Shown: piece after piece, positions 23,716 through 34,899 of the stretch | Numbering within the stretch: the first letter of the stretch is position 1 | How the letters are laid out: each line of letters opens with the position of its first letter | Assembly: GCA_028753945.1 (NCBI GenBank) | Contig: JAPNXP010000005.1 | Coordinates: forward strand, 2,852,001-2,916,000 | Length of the DNA stretch: 64,000 nt | From: Hexactinellida sp. DTS-2022 | Lineage: Eukaryota; Porifera; Hexactinellida | Direction of reading: 5' to 3' | Program-made: the position numbers and the translations under genes | Notes under the pieces: model-generated | Seen by the model: only the letters and a program-made list of their open reading frames with translations | Database searches by the model: none | Told to the model about the DNA's origin: nothing

Positions 23716-25563
23716 CCTTGGGCCATAGACTCCTTTAATAGAAGGACTAGTATCTGACAATCTGGGATTGCGGAACTTGGGTCCCAAGTTCTATTTGGGT
23801 CCCATCATATCTTGGGTTGTACACATGCTAGAACCTTCATCTTGGTGTCTAACATGAGATTTTGAGGGATGAGAAATTAATTAATTACACTTTTGACCTT
23901 TTACCACGTCACCTAAAGGTCATTTTAACACAAATAGTCTTTGTAAATATGTATATATTTCTATGTTCAGAGTTGATTGAATAAACTACAATACCCACGG
24001 GGCTAATTTTTGGCATGCAGGGGTATTTTGGGTCTGGCTCGGACAAGTTCGAGTTTTGAACCAAAATTCACACCTACCATGGAATTATGACGTCATTGTC
24101 ACCTTTTCCAAAATGTGAAAATCCACCTATTAGCTTATAACTCACGCTCCATGGGAGATAGAAACGTGAAAATTTAATACAATATGTATACAGTAATACC
24201 TCGTTTTACGCGTTTTTTTTTTACGCGTTTTCGTTTTACGCGGAACAATTTTTTATGACCAAAACTTTTTTTACGCGATCCTCAACTCGTTTTACGCGGT
24301 TTATCTATGATTTTCATACAATTAATTCTCTTTTTAATGGATATTTTCGATAATTTTTAAGATTTAGTGGTAACAAATCTGTTCTACATTTCCAAAAAAA
24401 CAAAAATGATGATTTTTAGATAGTAGATAGTTAGGGATATGTATTTGTCGTATAGTAAGTTCATCCAATTATATTATTGGTCAAATGAATACATATTTGC
24501 TTCACTATTCACACTAGAGATACCCGGTTGTGGGAGGTACCCGAAGGTGTAGGGTTGCGGTGTGAAGGGAATTTTAATTCCCTTCACAACACAATTCCCT
24601 TTCTGTGGGAATTCCCAAGTATTCTCACAAGTTGGTTTCTATCAGGATTCCCATAGGTTAAAATAATTTCCATTCAAAACGATATTGGAAATCCTATGGG
24701 AATTCCCATGGGATTAACATACACACGGAAACCTTGGCTATCTGAGAGGTCCGGATGTTGGATTTTAGTGTTTAAACACTAGGTATTTAAAATTTTATTC
24801 GATGTTTATAATATTTGGAAACGCATCTATTGGTTTAATATGTGTTACTATGAGAATGAACCGTTTTTTACGCGATTTCGTTTTACGCTGGCTTTTCAAG
24901 GAACGCATCTACCGCGTAAAAAGAGGGATACCTGTATTAATAGCAACTAGATATTTTCCACCAAAATCACAAATATGCTTGCTCATTTTCCAATCAAAAG
25001 TATTTTCTAATTATTACGTCATCATGATAATGCAAAAAAAATTGGAAAATGAGCAAGCATATTTGTGATTTTGGTGGAAAATATCTAGTTGCTATTAATA
25101 TACATATTGTATTAAATTTTCACGTTTCTATCTCCCATGGAGCGTGAGTTATAAGCTAATAGGTGGATTTTCACATTTGGAAAAGGTGACAATGACGTCA
25201 TAATTCCATGGTAGGTGTGAATTTTGGTTCAAGACTCGAACTTGTCCGAGCCAGACCCAAAATATCCCTGCATGCCAAAAATTAGCCCCGTGGGTCTTGT
25301 AGTTTATTCAATCAACTCTGAACATAGAAATATATACATATTTACAAAGACTATTTGTGTTAAAATGACCTTTAGGTGACGTGGTAAAAGGTCAAAAGTG
25401 TAATTAATTAATTTCTCATCCCTCAAAATCTCATGTTAGACACCAAGATGAAGGTTCTAGCATGTGTACAACCCAAGATATGATGGGACCCAAATAGACC
25501 CAAGTTCCGCAATCCCAGATTGTCAGATACTAGTCCTTCTATTAAAGGAGTCTATGCCTTGGG
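23716..25563. mobile_element. Long palindromic element split by a MITE
   Basis: The left arm (23716-24188 and 24937-24990) and right arm (about 25045-25563) are inverted copies of about 520 bp. The outer tips are CCTTGGGCCATAGACTCC and GGAGTCTATGCCTTGGG. The inner stem includes 'gcttgctcattttccaa' and its complement around a loop near 25000-25040. The pogo-type MITE at 24189-24936 sits in the left arm at a TA; the right arm shows the empty site 'aatatacatattg'. No ORF belongs to it. Confidence 0.88.
24189..24936 (-). mobile_element. Pogo/Tigger-type MITE, CGTTTTACGCG family, copy 2
   Basis: Ends TA-CAGTAATACCTCG and GGATACCTG-TA. Inverted relative to copy 1 (14041-14798) and similar throughout. 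Its TA target lies in the left arm of the palindrome, and the uninterrupted site is preserved in the right arm. Confidence 0.88.
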
Positions 25564-26145
25564 CATATAGTAATGCATATAGTAATGCATGTATGTTTAC
25601 TCTACATACTTTGTAGATTCTAAAAATAAACATCAAATAGTATACCCTTCTATTAATTATTTAATTAAATGCGAAACCATCAACAGGCTACTGCCTATGA
25701 ACCCAACCAGGCTCTCGAAATTCCAATAAGTGAATTTTATATGATTCGGGATGATATTTAGTTAGCTAGCTATGATCCAAAACTGAACTATGTAATCAAA
25801 AAACTCTAAGTTGGCTAAGAGTACTTATGTTGCAGTGTATTCGAAACTTTTATGTGTTCACGAACACACAATATTTACTGTGTGTTCGCGAAGTTTTCAA
25901 ACTTTGTGTGTTCGCAAATACACAATGTTATTGTATGTGTACGAGTTTTTATTAATTATGGGCGCACAAAAACCGTTATATTCAATAGTTTATGCAATGC
26001 ATACTGCATGAGCGTGGACTAGGAGCGGGGATTGGTAGGGCCCTTGAGACTCGGACTTAGGTTTGGTTGTCCCACTTGTATTTGAAATAACGGAAGATAA
26101 CTATTATTAAGACCATTGGTTCATGACCCTGCCAACCATCCCGGA

Positions 26146-26300
26146 CAGAGGCGTAGCCAGGGTGCGGCACTTGGGGCACAGGCCGCACCCAAAAAAATTG
26201 TGCCCACAAGAATGTTCATTAGTGTAATACTATAGTGCGGAAATGCCGCAACCATAATCTACCAGTGCTGCACCTACATGCAGGCCTAGCTACGCCTCTG
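26146..26300. mobile_element. 155-bp hAT-type MITE in the left arm
   Basis: Ends CAGAGGCGTAGCCAGG and CTAGCTACGCCTCTG, with a perfect 8-bp duplication ATCCCGGA (26138-26145 and 26301-26308). The right arm of the surrounding element preserves the near-empty site 'gctccggaatgg' near 28560, which supports the limits. Confidence 0.94.
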
Positions 26301-27552
26301 ATCCCGGAGCAAACGCTTATGTATATATAGGTTTGGTACTTATTTCGTTTCCATCCGGTTATATATGTATAAATTTGAATAATATTCAGTTCCTAATCTA
26401 AGGCTGCATACGTTCAAATTATTTACAAGTTACATTAAATATTTACTCATGTATGTTTGCCCGGATTGTATTAAAGTGATAGGAAATAGAAACCGCACTT
26501 ATAATTGAGATAGAGGTTAGCTTCCAAATGTTATAATAGGTAAACAAGTATGCTAATCTGAATTTCTCATTTAGAAATTACTAATATAAATATTTATTGT
26601 TGTTGTTGACAAAAAGGGATAATATATTGGTTAAAATCCAAAATTATGAACTTATATAATGAATGGCTAATGGTTTGGGGAAGCTTAAGGCCCCATAGCG
26701 GCGGTTAACTTGAATCTGCCAATCTGTCGTAAAGCGACCGAAACCGAAGGACTCGTTGCTTTATAAAGTAGGAATATGATATAAACTAGTTATCAAAATT
26801 TCGTTTTATCAGTCTTGGAAAAGATGATTTTGGGCTCAAACATTTTTATTTGAAATACTCGTGTTATATTTTATGTGAATGAGTGCAAAACATTGAACTG
26901 TGAGCTCTCAAAATTATCGGATATAATTTGACAGACAAATTATGTCATTTGAATCTTCTAACTCAATTTTATATCGGAAACTGATTTTACCCAATAAATT
27001 TTAATGCTGCAACAACAACAAAATTTAAGACACAAAAAGCCAAAAATAACGATACAAGCGGAGAAACATTCATGAACTAAGGAATTTGGATGTAGAATTT
27101 ACCACTTCGATATTAGCAGGTATTTCGTTATGTCCTTTATTATATCCTATGGTAAATATAAATACTGAATGACATGTTCTTAAATTGTATCCCTCTTCTC
27201 TATGTGCACAACCGTGAAGAACGTAGATATGCACTTTAGTGAATGAATATACCTTATTATAGGAAGTTAATTATCTTCGGGTTAATTTCCTGCAAATTCA
27301 TAGCATTTAGCATATACTATATATACAATCGATGGGCAAACTTCTAAGCTACATTTTTCCAACTAGTTTGAGAGGATATACCAGTCCTATCAAGTAGATT
27401 ATAATCCTATTTGGGACAAGAAATAGTATTTAATCAGGAGATTAATAATCCTGAAATTTTTTCTAAATTTATTCACGTTAGTTTCATTCAATTGAAAATG
27501 TTTTGCTCCAAATCGCGTTAATTTCATGGAGCGTTTACTTCCTATAATAAGC

Positions 27553-28185
27553 AGGGGAGGAAACAGCTATGTTGTTTACAGCTACAGCAAATCTGAGCTG
27601 TTAACAGCTAGCAGTTATTCAACTGTTAAATGCCTTCTTAAAAGCATATTAAGGACCTGATATTTGCAATTATCTCCTTGGATATCTCATAGGAGAAATA
27701 TTCTATTATAATTGGAATCGACATTCACTGTGAAAGAACGATTTGCTTTAAACGGCCCCTCTTAAGAGTGAATGGTTTCTTATTTCTAAAAATCGAAAAA
27801 GATGCTACATACTAATTTGCTTACTTGGCATAAATATACCGATGATAGTAAAGTGTGCTTTTCTAGAAGTGTGCTCAGATAATTTATACTATATAAATAT
27901 ACAGTTCAAACCGGTTTTTTCTAACCATTTCTTTTCAGATAAAATTAGTAAGAAAAAACCTATAGTTAGAAAAAACCGATGAAAAATACAGTATAGTTGG
28001 AATTTCTTACAAAAGATTGCATTACTAATAGTTAGAATAAACCGATAAGTTAGAATAACCCGAGTTAGAATAAACCGGTTTCGACTGTACTTAAAATAGG
28101 CCTGATATTCAACAAAACGACTTTCAAAAACTGAGCTGTTAACAGCAAGAGAGATGCTGTTAACAGCATTTCTACCAGCCCTGAT
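27553..28185. mobile_element. Probable hAT-type MITE with CTGTTAACAG motifs
   Basis: Starts near CAGGGGAGGAAACAGC and ends near TTTCTACCAGCCCTG. The flanks ATAATAAG and ATTGTAAG match at 6 of 8. 'gctgttaacagc' recurs at both ends. The pogo-type MITE at 27900-28089 is nested in it. Confidence 0.5.
27900..28089. mobile_element. TA-flanked MITE, CAGTTCAAACCGG family, copy 1
   Basis: Ends TA-CAGTTCAAACCGGTTTT and AAACCGGTTTCGACTG-TA. A nearly identical copy is at 50406-50598. The inside repeats 'gttagaataaaccg'. It has the size and TA flanks of a Tc1/pogo-type MITE. Confidence 0.9.
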
Positions 28186-28189
28186 TGTA

Positions 28190-28330
28190 AGGTAATGCAT
28201 AGTTTCCCAAATAACATCGATCAATGAATTTGGAGGATACCATTTAATGTTACAAGTAATCATATATTCATAAGGAACAGATACACACAATGGGATTTCT
28301 GCACTAGTCAGTATCACAGTTCCAAACTGG
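28190..28330 (-). CDS. Unrecognised coding-like patch
   Basis: On the - strand this reads SAEIPLCVSVPYEYMITC and IDVIWETMHYL, a stretch with ordinary amino-acid composition in an otherwise non-coding area. It runs into the MITE at 27553-28185. I do not recognise it. It could be a remnant of the gene once carried by the surrounding 3.1-kb element, or chance. Confidence 0.2.
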
Positions 28331-28920
28331 AAGAGAAGGGGGTTTTAAATTATGTAAATCTAAAAGCAAAATGGCTTGACAAATTGGAAATATAAATTGT
28401 TAACTTAGAAATCATCTAAGAACCCCTTTTTAAATTAAGAATAAATAATTTGAACGTACGTAGCCTTAGAATAGGAACTTAATATTATTCAAATTTATCA
28501 TATATAATGGGATGGAAACGAAATAAGCACCAAACCTATATATATATATAAGCGTTTGCTCCGGAATGGTTGGCAGGGTCATGAGGCAATGGCCCAAACA
28601 ATAGTTATCTTCCGTTATTTCAAATAAAAGTGGGCCAACCAAACCTAAGTCCGAGTCACAAGGGCCCTACCAATCCCCACTCCTTGTCCACGCTTATGCA
28701 GTATGCATTGGATAAAATATTGAATATAATTGTTTTTGTGCGCCCATAATCAATAAAAACTCGTACACACACAATAACATTGTGTATATTGTGAACACAC
28801 AAAGTTTGAAAACTGTGTGTTCGCGAACACACAGTAAATATTGTTTGTTCGCGAATACACATGTGTGTTCGTGAACCACAAAGTTTTCTAATACACTGCA
28901 ACACTTATACTTGCGAGAAT

Positions 28921-29637
28921 CTCACCCAGTATACGCCTACCCTGCCTACATTCGTTGCACTGTGTAATTTTCTGCGGTAAGACTAGATTTAGTATTTTTT
29001 CCCCCACATTAAAAATACTTGATCAATGTTCATGAGGAATAAATTAGTACTGAGTCTTTTAACCAACCAAAAACATAATTCTTAATCAAATCAACTTCAA
29101 CCATGCATAACTTTTTAGGAGAGTAGATACATTATTTACTGATGCATTCAATTCCTAGCGATCAATAACCTATACGTCAATGATACTTCATAATTGGCAT
29201 TAGCTACAAGAATGCCTATATCTCCTAAATTGTCATTCTCGCGCACTTTGCATTTCAATATACTACTTATTTATTATATAGGATATGTTTCCATAATTTT
29301 AGTATATGATCTTAGTATTATATATTTGCCTGTATTTGTACCAGGGATTAAAAATTAATTATTTATTCGGTAATTTGAAACGTTGATTTGATTGTATTCA
29401 ATTACTATTTAGGTGGTCTTTAAACTCTTAATATTATTATGTCGAAAATAACTACGATTGAAATACGTCTAGCCCTTTTCAAATAGTTAATCAAGATTAT
29501 ATTAAATGATATTGGTTTTGATTTTATTTAAACTAACTATTGTTTTACCATCCATGAATTTGTGGACATTATACATTTATTTGCAATCTTCCATTTAGCC
29601 TCACAGTTCTGGCTGGTTCTACAAGTATATTATCTTA
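28921..29637. other. AT-rich intron sequence
   Basis: No ORF, inverted repeat or repeat partner found. Confidence 0.4.
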
Positions 29638-29645
29638 CTGTAAAG

Positions 29646-30167
29646 CAAGGTTGAAGCCCTCGAACCGAATATCAGTATTCATGAATAGTTGCCCTACCGA
29701 ATACGAATACTAATGATATTCGGTTGAGTAACCGAATACGAATACTGGTAATATTCGGTTATGTCTTCGAATACGAATACATGTACTGATAATATTTGGT
29801 TACGTCAACCGAATACCAGGGAATTATCCAGGAACGCGAGATGCTCCTTTTGTAGTATAATTAGGGAAAAAAATTAATTAGGAGCACGAAGAATTGGAAT
29901 TTTTTCTAATACCGTAACATTAATTTGTGATTTAGGCGTATTAAAATTGGATCAGAGCAGTATTAGGAGTGCATTTACAAATGGTTGTATAATACACTGC
30001 CGAATACGAATACTGATAATATTTGGTCGGGAGACCTAATACTAAATAGTGATACCAGGTTGGAAACCGAATACCGAATACTGATATCAGGTTGGCAACC
30101 AAATATCAATTATTCGGCAAATAATATTCCGTTCAACCAAATATATCAGTATTCTGTTTCAACCTTG
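29646..30167. mobile_element. hAT-type MITE built of ACCGAATA repeats
   Basis: Tips CAAGGTTGAA and TTCAACCTTG, with a perfect 8-bp duplication CTGTAAAG (29638-29645 and 30168-30175). The inside is a degenerate array of 'accgaatacgaatactgataatattcggt'-like units, here only about 15-30 bp each. A second MITE (29817-29999) is nested inside one unit. Confidence 0.93.
29817..29999. mobile_element. hAT-type MITE, ATTATCCAGG family, copy 1 (nested)
   Basis: Starts CAGGGAATTATCCAGG and ends TTGTATAATACACTG, with a perfect 8-bp duplication CCGAATAC (29809-29816 and 30000-30007), which is itself a piece of the host MITE's repeat unit. A close copy is at 49136-49336. Confidence 0.94.
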
Positions 30168-30175
30168 CTGTAAAG

Positions 30176-30429
30176 TAAACACTAAGGTTTAATCGTAACT
30201 AAGTTTAACATGCAAGATTGACATAACAATTTACATAACAATTAATTTAAGGAAAATACATTATCCATATATTTTATAATCAAATACTGTCGTTCATTTA
30301 ATGTCGACAGGTGTCATATATCTTATAGCAAGTCCATGGATGAAACAAACTTCCCATGTAACATTGGTATAATAAAACTCTACTATACAAAGTAGTGAGG
30401 CAGATATGTCCTATAAAAACAAACAATTG
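30176..30429. other. AT-rich spacer between elements
   Basis: Nothing recognised between the MITE ending at 30167 and the inverted repeat that starts near 30430. Confidence 0.4.
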
Positions 30430-31135
30430 TGGGTTTTTTCATAAAAGCATGAAATTTGGTTTAGTATTAGACCATGGCCTAAGCAACATTTTTAGCTATG
30501 GAGGTCTCGCCAGAAATGTCTCGTTTTTTAATTTAGTATCTGATAAAAATCGCCGTTTTGTGAATCAATGTTTTTTTCTTTCAAAATACTTGCGAATCTT
30601 TTTTTGTTAACAGATTCGTGCTCAGCATTTAATTTCCAGCAATTTGATGGGTACATTAGCCATTTTTTGACAAATTTTTGTGTAGTTACCTAGCAACGAA
30701 ATATGGAGATTGGAATTTGACATTCCAGTCTAACAAATTTGGTAGAAATCCTATCGAGTGATCCCTTGTTTTTTTCCCGGCTGTGCCCACTGAGTACGAA
30801 TTTGCAAATGGTATCACTAAAAATATAATTTTTGAAGCATAAGCTGCTAAGCAGGTATTTTAGGATTCTACACATCACAATCTAGTCCACCACACTCGCA
30901 TAATGCTGTACACTTCAAAGTGTACAGCATTATGCGAGTGTGCGAGCCTTTCTTGCATCTACACGGTAACAATTCTCTTGAAGAAATGCTGGCCTCAGGT
31001 AGGTCTGCCATAAAGGTTTCCAGTTACTGGGGTCAATCCATCCCCAATCGCAGGGAGACGGCAGGTTGACAACAGCATCAAACATCTTCCCCCAGCAGTG
31101 ACCACCATGGTATACAGACCTCTTTATATGGTGCA

Positions 31136-33720
31136 CTAAAGCTGCTCTAGTAGAGGAATGGCATCCATAGTTCGTCCTTTCTTTGTAAACAATTTTTGAC
31201 GAGCTTCATCTATGTTAAACATCCTACTGGTGCGGTCATGTAATAAGATGGTAAACCGCTCTAGCACAGCCACATTTTCATCACTTATTTGTTCTAGTCC
31301 CATAGACAACGCAAGAAATGTTGAAGTTAAATCCGGGTATGCTTCCAGGTATCCCATGCGGTCTTCTTCCCTCTTGTGGAAAATGACGAAACTGTATCAC
31401 ACCCGGAGTCCGCATGGAATAATGGCAGAGCCTGGGACTTTTCAGGTCCAAGACAAACTGCAATCTCATGAATTGGTATATACCGGAGGTGCTGAGCCGT
31501 TCCAAACGCTACCCAAAGCTCTGGAATTTCAATTTTAGCTGCTGCTTGCTACAGCTAAAACAACTACATGTGTCAACTGTTCGCAGTAAATCCTTTGAAA
31601 ACCCTCACTAACTGCATCTTTCAAATGCAGGATCATTCGAGTGACAGCCTCTTCATGGTTACAAGGACTTACGGCACTAATGTCTCTTTCGATACTGCAC
31701 AGTGCATGTCAACCATCTGTAGTATTAACCTCCTTATTGGTCACTAAATGTGTAATGTGCTTTGCTAAAAGGCGAACAATTCTATTTTGTTTGCGTCAAT
31801 TCGTAAAAATTGTTGCCAGTTTCCTGGTATATTGACAAATCCATCTACTCTTCTCCCAATCCCCTTTCCCCGCATGCTTCTCTCTTGAGACTTGAGGCTG
31901 TTCGCATAGTACTGGTCCCATATTATATCCACCCGACTTGCATGTTGTATCTGACTTTGAATGTAGGGGCAAAATACTTTTAAAGCATAATCATTCCTGG
32001 AACCTGCATAGGCGCTCAACTTGCAATTCTGAGATGGGGCTCCCATCTCGAGATTTTTCCTGGGATGGGTATGTATGGTTTTCCATCTCGAGAATTTGTA
32101 GGATGGAGGAAATCCTCGCTTACTTACAAAGACAATTAAGTCCAGCATTTCAATGTGCAACCCTCCTAGAATAACTATGAAGTGATCTTCTCCGTAGTCT
32201 GCTGCCAAATTCCATTGAATCTTCTTTGCAATAGCGTAGAGTGGCTGATCCATAGTAATTACTGGTATTTGTCCGGGGTAAGTTGCTGAACTGCTTGTTT
32301 TATAACATCCATTGATTGTCTGATCATTGCAATAGATTTGGAGTCATCTGGAAAGAGAGGCATCATTGCAGTTATAACCGGAGTTCAACTTTGTGCTGTA
32401 TGTAGACTTGCATAATATGCTGCCCAGGATATGTTACTGTTCTCAGCATCAATATGACTCTGGTGAACAAACTCCAGCCATCTACAATACACTAAAATGA
32501 TAAATGGTTATTATCTAGTAATAATTATGAAGCTCACATGATCTCTTCCTTCAATGCTTGTTCAATAGATTGGCCATCACTTTGGACTGGACCATCTACC
32601 TTAGGGATATGCACATCCTTCTTTGGAAGTAAGATGGGACGGACATTAGTGTAAGCTCTGGTAGCTATGACAGCTTTTTTGTAAGGGGTGTCTTTTCAAG
32701 GAAGAGATTCTCATTTTGAACAATTCCGTCACTTGTGGATTGGGTGCTGGAATAGTGAACTATGCCAACAGAGACGGAGGTACAGCCTCAACTTAGCAAT
32801 CCTCGTTAAATGAGCCTATAAATTTACGTTGACTTCGAAACATATCTCTACTCACGATTTGTGCAGCTTTTGCTAGACAGGTGGCTTCATTATCGCAGCT
32901 ATCCTCACATGCTTTCCGTAGAGCCAGTCCAAGATCGTTGTCAAATGCAAGGAGCACATCACGCCATTCCTTTAGTTCCCTTAAATCTGGAAAGTGGGAA
33001 AGAATCCGATTTTTCAGTGCACTACTGTGTATACGCCCATATAGATCTACTCCAAGTTGTTTAAGCCGAGTAGAGTAGAGCCTGTTAAGATCTGCAAGTT
33101 TGAAGACAGGAGCTATATTTCCATCCAGTTTGGCTTCCTCAATGTATGTTAACAACTCAGCTAGAGCAATGGCTTCATTGTTCTCTTTTGTGATGTCCTG
33201 GTTGGATTTTTCAAGCAATGATGCAGCTTTATTATATAGTGAAGCCAAGCATCGTGCATGATACTTGGCATCTTGAGCAACCATGTCCCCAGAACTAAGT
33301 TTTGCGAGTAGTCGCTCTTCTTGCAGGTCTAATGGACATTTCCTTACACGAGTGTCTAGACCTAATGTTGAAGCATTATGGAGTGCAACCGATGACAAAA
33401 TTTTGTCACAGAAAGAGCAAGCTTCTTATGTGGGGACTCCAAATGGTTACTCTGGCGAGTGTATTTGTTGTTTGAGATTTGTTGTTCACAGATTCTCGGG
33501 TCAGATTTCCACTTTTCAGCTCTGTTCAACTCGGTAATATTGAACTTTGTGTTGCAAGATTTGTGCCACTTGGCCTCGTCCTCGATCAGAGTAGTCTCAA
33601 TGCTATCTCCTTCATTTAAGCGTTCAGATCTATTGGCATGGGAATTTCATGCAGGTCATTGAATTGTAAATTCTTCTTGAAAGGGTAGAATATCCACGAC
33701 CAGAAACAAGACGTACTGAA
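31136..33720 (-). pseudogene. Mobile-element protein with zinc-finger N-terminus and PIN-like C-terminus (broken)
   Basis: In order on the - strand: WHKSCNTKFN (about 33540-33560), DAKYHARCLASLYN (within 33398-32793, 201-aa open block), a block at 32253-31765 ending VDIIWDQYYANSL, RRVDGFVNIPGNWQQFLRI, and a final block with PLFHADSGCDTVSSF followed by KKTAWDTW (about 31440-31360). Proteins with this layout are common in cnidarian, sponge and arthropod genomes as repeated, uncharacterised genes. The D-x-D and GCDT patterns of their C-terminus recall PIN/FEN nucleases; that is inference. The gene has about three to five frame breaks. A repeat of about 130 bp is fused in frame within the 162-aa block. 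It is dead but recognisable. Confidence 0.6.
32005..32137. repeat. Short repeat inserted in frame in the element's ORF
   Basis: This segment, from GGCGCTCAACTTGC to ACAATTAAG, closely matches 48026-48157. On the - strand it adds residues such as HPRKNLEMGAPSQN to the 162-aa open block without stopping it. The first bases pair with the CACTGGCGCCCAA tip of the 48-kb copy, so it is probably one half of a hAT-type MITE. Confidence 0.75.
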
Positions 33721-34314
33721 TCAGCAGGACATTGCAAGGCTTCATGCTTGACCTAGTGAAATAATAATAATAATTATAAAATATTCACATTCATAAGATT
33801 GTTAATATTAATATAGACAAACTATTTTTTTCTCTCAGATACTAAAATCAAAAAATGCTCTCCAAGGTGATCGAGACATTTCTGGCGATGCCTCCATAGC
33901 TATAATGTAGCTTATGCCATGGTCTAATACTCTAATACTATACCAAATTTCATGCTTTTATGAAAAAACCCACAATTTCTTTATATATCGGCTACACTAA
34001 AGGTCTTGAGCACATTCTAATATGACAATGATGTTAGTAAACAGTTTGTTTTTGGCCGAATTTGTAGGTACAAATGTGATTTCAGAGAGGTGCCTGCATT
34101 TGTCCGAAAATGTTGGACCGTCACTCGTTCGAATCGTTTTTCAGTATACTGTCACTTGTCCGAATTGTTTTTCAGTATACTGTCACTTGTCCGAATTGTT
34201 TTTCAGTATGTTGTCACTTGTCCGAATCGTTTTCAAGTATACTGTTACTTGTCCGAATTGTTGATATAATCGAAATGTCAAGATTTATACAAAGCAGTTT
34301 TCGAAAAATTTCGA

Positions 34315-34899
34315 ATGAAGTCGCTCTGTTCCGTCCGGGCTCTTGCTTTGATGTTTGATTGGGAACCAGCATGCAGAAATGCTACAACTACAACTACTTA
34401 CATTAGACAACTAATGGCAATACCAATTTTTCCAGAAGCTCTAATATATCCCACAGCTAGTCTCCTTCAAATTCAGACCGTACATCATTCCGAAAGGTCT
34501 AAATTGGAAAAGTTGCAAGTATACTTCAAAAGACGTTGGCTAAGGCAAGTTACACCACAGGAACTATCAATATATGATCTAACTATTGCCACCAACAATG
34601 CAGCTGAATATTACCATTCCAAAAATAAAATCTGTAGTAAAACCTGTCATCCACCAATATGGACCTTTATGAAATCAATTAATCATATAATAGAGGACAC
34701 TGATGATGACATTGATAGATTGTTCGAGGGAAGGGAAATCATTAGGCCAAGGAAGAAGAAGGACTTAAAACACGATGAAGATAGGATGAAATGTAGACAG
34801 AAACTCAAAGATGGGAGTATACAATCCATTAGAATTTCTGAAAGCTATGAGCCATACAATAGGCAATGTTGTGAGTACTCAAGATACATTCTCAAGTAG
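34315..34899 (+). CDS. MULE transposase, C-terminal part
   Basis: A 194-aa ORF matching the region after the catalytic core in FLYWCH-associated MULE transposases: FKRRWLRQV (residues 71-79), TNNAAEYYHS (93-102) and CHPPIWTFM (111-119), followed by an acidic, then lysine-rich tail. The catalytic DDE portion and any N-terminal zinc finger are missing, so it cannot be an active transposase. A frame change near 34840-34890 separates it from the RING finger that follows. The stop of this ORF at 34899 is therefore probably premature. Confidence 0.72.
   Translation: MKSLCSVRALALMFDWEPACRNATTTTTYIRQLMAIPIFPEALIYPTASLLQIQTVHHSERSKLEKLQVYFKRRWLRQVTPQELSIYDLTIATNNAAEYYHSKNKICSKTCHPPIWTFMKSINHIIEDTDDDIDRLFEGREIIRPRKKKDLKHDEDRMKCRQKLKDGSIQSIRISESYEPYNRQCCEYSRYILK

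Larger units (their letters stand above)
25818..28920. mobile_element. 3.1-kb element with long inverted arms and TGTGTTCGCGAACACA motifs
   Basis: The left arm (25818-26431) and right arm (28438-28920) are inverted copies of roughly 450-480 bp once the MITE at 26146-26300 is taken out. The tips read CTTATGTTGCAGTGTATT. Just inside, both arms carry several copies of TGTGTTCGCGAACACA-like palindromes, which would suit protein-binding sites. The interior of about 2 kb has no clear transposase; a possible short coding patch on the - strand is at 28190-28330. The interior not otherwise listed (26432-27552) shows nothing I recognise. Confidence 0.75.
30430..34000 (-). mobile_element. 3.6-kb TIR element encoding a zinc-finger/PIN-like protein
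   Basis: Inverted repeats of roughly 120 bp close the element: 'attgtgggttttttcataaaagc' begins the left one near 30429 (about 23 bases in all), and its complement ends near 33980. Both also share 'attagaccatggc' and 'cgccagaaatgtctcg'. The coding sequence between them is on the - strand (next entry). Exact tips and target duplication were not resolved. Confidence 0.7.

Noticed and set aside
24802-25068. 88-aa ORF
   Set aside because: Lies across the end of a MITE and the palindrome loop; its mirror at 13994-14260 is the same repeat.
28656-28904. ORFs across the TGTGTTCGCGAACACA motifs
   Set aside because: Translations of the palindrome array; the matching ORF at 25811-26011 is the other arm.
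29646-30167. Tandem array as a telomeric or centromeric satellite
   Set aside because: It has hAT-type tips and an 8-bp target duplication, so it is a discrete insertion.
34022-34358. ORFs with repeated CFSVYCHLSE-like peptides
   Set aside because: Translations of the 31-bp tandem units in the MULE ends; same at 35220-35540 on the other strand.
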